A DNA stretch of 64,000 nt from Penelope pileata (lineage: Eukaryota > Chordata > Aves > Galliformes > Cracidae), in assembly GCA_013396635.1 (NCBI GenBank), contig WBMW01005278.1:868355-932354 (forward strand). The letters run 5' to 3'. Below the pieces are notes generated by a model, which was not told the DNA's origin, ran no database searches, and was given only the letters and a program-made list of their open reading frames with translations. The position numbers and the translations under genes were made by a program. Shown piece by piece: positions 60,011-64,000 of this stretch; within the stretch, counting starts at the first letter, position 1, and every line of letters starts with the position of its first letter.

Positions 60011-61779
60011 TGCAGAGAGTGAAACCTGGCAAAGAGCTTGGAGCTGAATATAATTTTCAAAAGCAGAGGCTGCAGACAGTGGCACGCATCCTCCTGCAGT
60101 CCAGGCTTTCTAGCAACAAACACCCCCCAGCCCAATTATGCGGGCCCTCAGCCTACCAAAACCACGGGTGACGCAGCAGATGTCACTTCAGTCCTTCAGT
60201 AAGAGAGCTGAAATGACACGAAGAACAGAGAAACGTGCAGGAGAAGTTTCTTCCAGCCAATTTCTCCTCTCCCCTCCTTTTCTCCCATGAAGAGATTGCC
60301 AACTGCAACCTGCTCCTGACAACTTGTTTGGGTGGAAATCCCCTCAGACATCCCACATCACTGCTCATAAAGAGATGGTCCGTTTCATCTTGATCCATTG
60401 TTCATCAGAAATGGGAAGGGTTGCTTGAAATCAGCTTGACACACACGCCAGGTCTTGCCATAGCATCCGAACACAACTCCCATCACGCTGCAAACCAGAG
60501 CAGCCCTTACAGCTCCCTGCAGCATACCATGGATCAAGGGCACGTGTATGCCAAGGGGGTATGGCCTGGAAAACCGGAGTAGAATAAATTAATTTCTCTT
60601 TTCAGAAAACAAGCTGTACAAATTCCTTCTTTGTCAAGAGAGTGCTCTATGGGTGGTTCCCAGAGTGTCAGACTGAGTAACTCAAATCAGCTCTCAGGCT
60701 GCGACTTGGAAAAACATCCCTCACTCCTTATCAACTTCTTGCTTTGAACAGAACACAAAGGAAAGTGGCTTCAGTTTAAAAGTTTCCTTTGCTTCTTTAG
60801 CAGCATGCACTTTTCCTAAAGGCACATCATTAGATCAGGGTACTTCAGCTAGAGGCACCGACTCCTTTGAACCAAACCTTTCTTGGAAGAATATTCATTA
60901 CAGCTTTGCACAGTGCTTATCCTCAGCACATCCTGGGCTCGCTTTGGAAATCTACAGGCTACAGTAAAACAAACAAAGAGACAGAAGAATAGCAAATAAG
61001 TTACAATAATGACTACCTGCAGTAAACGGCTTCCCCGAATTGCTCTTGGAGGCAAAATTCATTAAACTCGAACGACCCCAGAGCCTGCTCGGGTGCTGAC
61101 ATGAAGGTGCTCGGTGCTGCTGGAGGCATCTCTGTCTACCAGAAACCACGGTGGGACACGGCCCAGGAGCTGCAGGGACGTGTGTCCTCCCGACACGGCC
61201 ACCCGAGCCCGGCAGGGTGCTGAGGGCAGCAACAGATGCTCATGGCCAGGCACTCCTCCTGTCAGACACTCATTTTCTGTTCTTGAAATGTCCCCTTCCC
61301 TCCATTTCCTTTGCAGTACAGCACTCCCCCTTACATGATGGGACAACTGCTCAGCCTGCGTCCTGTCCTCGCTCCATCCCTGTTTTTGCAGTCTCCCCGT
61401 TGGCTCTGCACTGGTGCTGCTTTCCAAGGCAGAGCAGCAGCCACCGTCCCTTCAGACCCCATCCCTGCAAGGTCAGTGCCAACAGGGACTGTCAACACAG
61501 CTCTCAAGGTAACCACGATCCTTTTCCTCACTGCTAAATTTATTGCTGCAATGCTTTATTTGCACTGCACTGAGAGCTAGATTTTAAAATGAAACCACAC
61601 TCATATGCCTAGAAGTACTTCTTCTGTGCTACAAGAAAAGGGATGTTTTTAATACTATCATTCAGGTACACCTTTCAGAGATGCTCAAAGGATGTTTTCA
61701 AATGTCTTATGAATCGGGGAGCCCCACATTTGCCTGCTGATGAGCATCTCCTAAGCCTCACTGCAGTGCAGGGGGGGGG
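60011..61779. other. unique non-coding stretch
   Basis: No repeat tail or recognised exon. Frames of up to 128 codons at 61062-61580 overlap on both strands. Confidence 0.4.
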
Positions 61780-62280
61780 AGCGATCCATCCATCACAGGA
61801 ACACTTGCTGGAAGGCAGTGGAGCACATCACCAGGAGTCAGCAGAAACACCTGGCAGCTTGAAAGAGGTGATAAGACACGGGCAGCACACGTTGGCCAAA
61901 ACTAGAGTCAGGCTAACTGATCCAATTTCCTTTGCTAACCTTTGAGAACATGGCAATGAGTCTGGTGGCAGGAGAAGGATTACACAGTATTTCATTATTT
62001 TAAAGAGACGTTTGGCAGCACCTCTCACAACAGCAGCCACCTCCTCCTTCCCCTGTGCCGCCTGGGAGAAGACTCTGAGCACTGTTAAAGTGGAGGAGGA
62101 ACGGAAGCATGGAAATGGATTTTCCTGATTTTTGTGATTCCGTTCACTGCTTTCCTAAATGAGCTAGATGGAAGAATGAAAAGGACTTCGACAAATTCTG
62201 TGAAAGACAAGAAAGTGGGACTCATCACAAGTCTTTAGTAGAGCAGGAGCAAAACAGTCATGTTGGCTGTTTGGAGAGAG
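61780..62280 (+). mobile_element. possible ancient CR1 ORF2 relic
   Basis: CAGGCTAACTGATCCAATTT, CCTTTGCTAACCTTTGAGAA and TCTGGTGGCAGGAGAAGGAT loosely follow the order of a CR1 reverse-transcriptase segment. CTAAATGAGCTAGATGGAAG then GACAAGAAAGTGGGAC further on could be the next block. The match is weak and depends on remembered consensus. Confidence 0.3.
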
Positions 62281-62285
62281 GATCC

Positions 62286-62367
62286 AAAAAAAAAAGAAGG
62301 AAAGGGAAAGGGAAGAGGAAAGGGAGAGGAAAGGGAGAGGAAAGGGAGAGGAAAGAAAAGGAGGGAA
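62286..62367 (+). repeat. 82-bp pure purine tract with GAGAGGAAAGGG units
   Basis: An A-run is followed by GGAAAGGGAAAGGGAAGAGG and repeated GAGAGGAAAGGG units without a single pyrimidine, running directly into the N gap. Such mirror-like purine tracts can form triplex DNA and impede polymerases. Confidence 0.9.
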
Positions 62368-62377
62368 NNNNNNNNNN
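62368..62377. other. assembly gap (10 N)
   Basis: Ten Ns interrupt a purine microsatellite. Purines resume at GGAAG on the right, so the gap lies inside the repeat and its true length is unknown. Confidence 0.9.
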
Positions 62378-63175
62378 GGAAGCTCAATGTGTAGGCAAAA
62401 CGCAAATATGCAGGAGAAAGGCTTGAGAGCATTGGTTGAGCTGGCCACACTGCCAGGATTGATGTGGGGAGAGGGGTTAAACAGGTCACAGAGGTAATGT
62501 GTGGGGCATTATTCATTGAAGTGCTGGGCAGCAAACGCTGGAGGCAAACCCACAGCTCTGTGCAGTCCTGGTGAGGTCTGGGAACACAGCCCTGGCATTG
62601 CCATTGCTGTTTTAAAAATGTAAACTAATTGGAAAGCTTCAGGTGGGGGAAAAGGGACAGACTTAGTGAACGTGAGGCAGAATGGGAGAGGTGAGAGAGC
62701 ACCCAAGGGCAATGGACTCCCAGCACATGAAACACCATGGTTGGAAGGGTCACCAGCCCTCCTCTGTGCCCCCTGGCCTGCAGGTAAGAAGTAATTGAAA
62801 AAAAAATTAATACAAGATTCAGAGATAATAATGGCAAGAACTTTCTGACTAAAAGGCAGGAAAACACCGCACCGGCCACCCGGGGACAACGCGATTCCTC
62901 TCCACTTGCAGGTTCTGCTGCCTCGTTAGTGCCTGGGCCCCGCCAGCAGCTGCTCGGAGGACAGCCACTGCCTGCAGCGTGCCCCCGAGCTGGGGAACCA
63001 CGGCAGAGCTCCTCTGTCCTCAGCCTGCAGCAGCACCTCACCGTGCTCCACTGCTGCCCTGCCCCTGAGGTCTCCCCAGCAATCCTAGTGCAGCGCTTTC
63101 CAACAGCTGTGATTTCCTCGTTAGTCATTTCAAGAGGCATACACCATGAAGGGCAGCAGCAGCAAACTGCTTAGA
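62378..63175. other. unique non-coding stretch
   Basis: Nothing recognised except a short A-run at 62799-62807. The minus-strand frame of 171 codons (62625-63140) is unrecognised. Confidence 0.4.
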
Positions 63176-63398
63176 GTCATAGAATCACCAGGTTGGAAAG
63201 GACCTCCAAGACCATCTAGTCCAACCATCCTCCTACCACCAGTATTTCCCACTAAACTAAACCACATCCCTTAGCACCTCATGCACATGTTTCTTGAACA
63301 CCACCACGGATAGTGACTCCACCACCTCCCTGGGCAGCTGTGCCAGTGCCTGACCACTCTTTCAGAGAAGAAGTTTTTCCTGATATCCAACCTGAACA
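63176..63398 (-). mobile_element. CR1 LINE, 5'-truncated 3' end (well preserved)
   Basis: Read left to right: GTCATAGAATCACCAGGTTG, GAAAGGACCTCCAAGACCAT, CTAGTCCAACCATCCTCCTA, CCACTAAACTAAACCACATC, CTCCACCACCTCCCTGGGCA and TCTTTCAGAGAAGAAGTTTT, the reverse complement of the copy type at 32485-32712. Its clean match to the usual CR1 end suggests one of the youngest insertions here. Confidence 0.95.
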
Positions 63399-63938
63399 CA
63401 GATCTTTGCAGTCATGGTTCCGGGGGGTTACAGCTCTGACATGGCAGAACTGAACCACCAGGTTAACAGGAGAGAGGCAAGGGGCATTTCTTTCGCGTTA
63501 AAACTGCAACTAAAATTCTTAAGATGCAAAATGTCAACACTTCTGGAAAAAGTTTGCAGGAAACTTTTGATAAATGAAGTTCTGAACAAAGCCTACAGGG
63601 AGGGCATGGGTTGTATTTGTTTCTACCAGTTTGAATTGGATGTATATAAGAAATATTTTTAGTGAACTCAGGTATCTGGAAAAAACTGTACTACACCATA
63701 GCCTTTCCAGTATGCATCTGTTCTTGAAAGAGTAACAGTGAAACATTAAGCATTTATGAGGTTGAGTTTTCTTTGCTCTTCTGACAGTAATACATTAAAA
63801 TAACATTACATTTTTACTATTGATTTCACTTTTACCCATACAGCAGGTGTAAAATTAATTGTACGTTAATAAGTCAGCACAATCTAAATTGTTTGTATGG
63901 TTTGTGAAACAGAATCCGTAATATTTTTCCAATATATT
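63399..63938. other. unique AT-leaning non-coding stretch
   Basis: An 82-codon plus-strand frame (63414-63662) has no recognised motif. No repeat is seen until the terminal microsatellite. Confidence 0.4.
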
Positions 63939-63960
63939 AATAAATAAATAAATAAATAAA
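63939..63960 (+). repeat. (TAAA)n microsatellite
   Basis: Five and a half perfect AATA/TAAA units near the right end of the window. Confidence 0.9.
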
Positions 63961-64000
63961 GCAAAATGTAAGGCTCCTGAGATTTTGAAGCTTATAACCA

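Noticed and set aside
1..64000. tRNA, rRNA, CRISPR arrays, operons or a prokaryotic or phage system
   Set aside because: No tRNA B-box-like sequence, no rRNA core, no spaced identical short repeats and no dense co-directional gene arrangement was seen; the CR1 tails place the DNA in a bird.

Overview
This window looks like nuclear DNA from a bird, most likely a galliform. Mosaic single-exon ORFs with no family signature, many 3'-end fragments of CR1 LINEs carrying the avian ATTCTATG-type tail, moderate GC, homopolymer tracts and assembly Ns all point that way. The CR1 copies are the strongest taxonomic evidence; the species itself is inferred. I see no complete protein-coding gene, no rRNA or tRNA, no CRISPR and nothing prokaryotic. 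Most of the 64 kb reads as intergenic or intronic DNA, and nearly all open frames are chance frames in GC-rich stretches.

Layout. 616-2344 is a decayed hAT-superfamily DNA transposon whose transposase reads on the minus strand through several frameshifts. 2610-3273 and 3275-3938 are the same 664 bp in direct order, separated by exactly one N, which is almost certainly an assembly artefact. 4131-4496 is a large imperfect fold-back (arms about 140-165 bp, 60-bp loop) that could be a non-autonomous transposable element. 4497-5160 is AT-rich unique DNA with the look of a conserved regulatory element. From 6 to 30 kb the sequence is mostly unique, with CR1 tails at 6226-6480 and 10470-10559, GC-rich blocks at 12-13.7 kb and 21.8-22.5 kb, a G-quadruplex motif at 22447-22474 and an old LTR-like remnant at 27757-28034. 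From 30 to 49 kb there are more CR1 fragments in both orientations, a second single-N junction with rearranged flanks at 33313-33439, a GC-rich island at 37540-37900 and a 33-bp tandem duplication at 42849-42914. From 49 to 64 kb come an ancient CR1 ORF2 relic (about 52080-52330), a cluster of minus-strand CR1 copies (56977-59345), an 82-bp pure purine tract running into a 10-N gap (62286-62377), and a well-preserved minus-strand CR1 tail (63176-63398).

There is no gene system to describe. What the window offers is repeat history (ancient CR1, younger CR1 and a hAT relic), several AT-rich blocks that are candidate conserved non-coding enhancers, and three assembly junctions that should be resolved before anyone interprets local duplications as biology. 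The best single candidate for an overlooked coding exon is 8721-8819, and it is weak.
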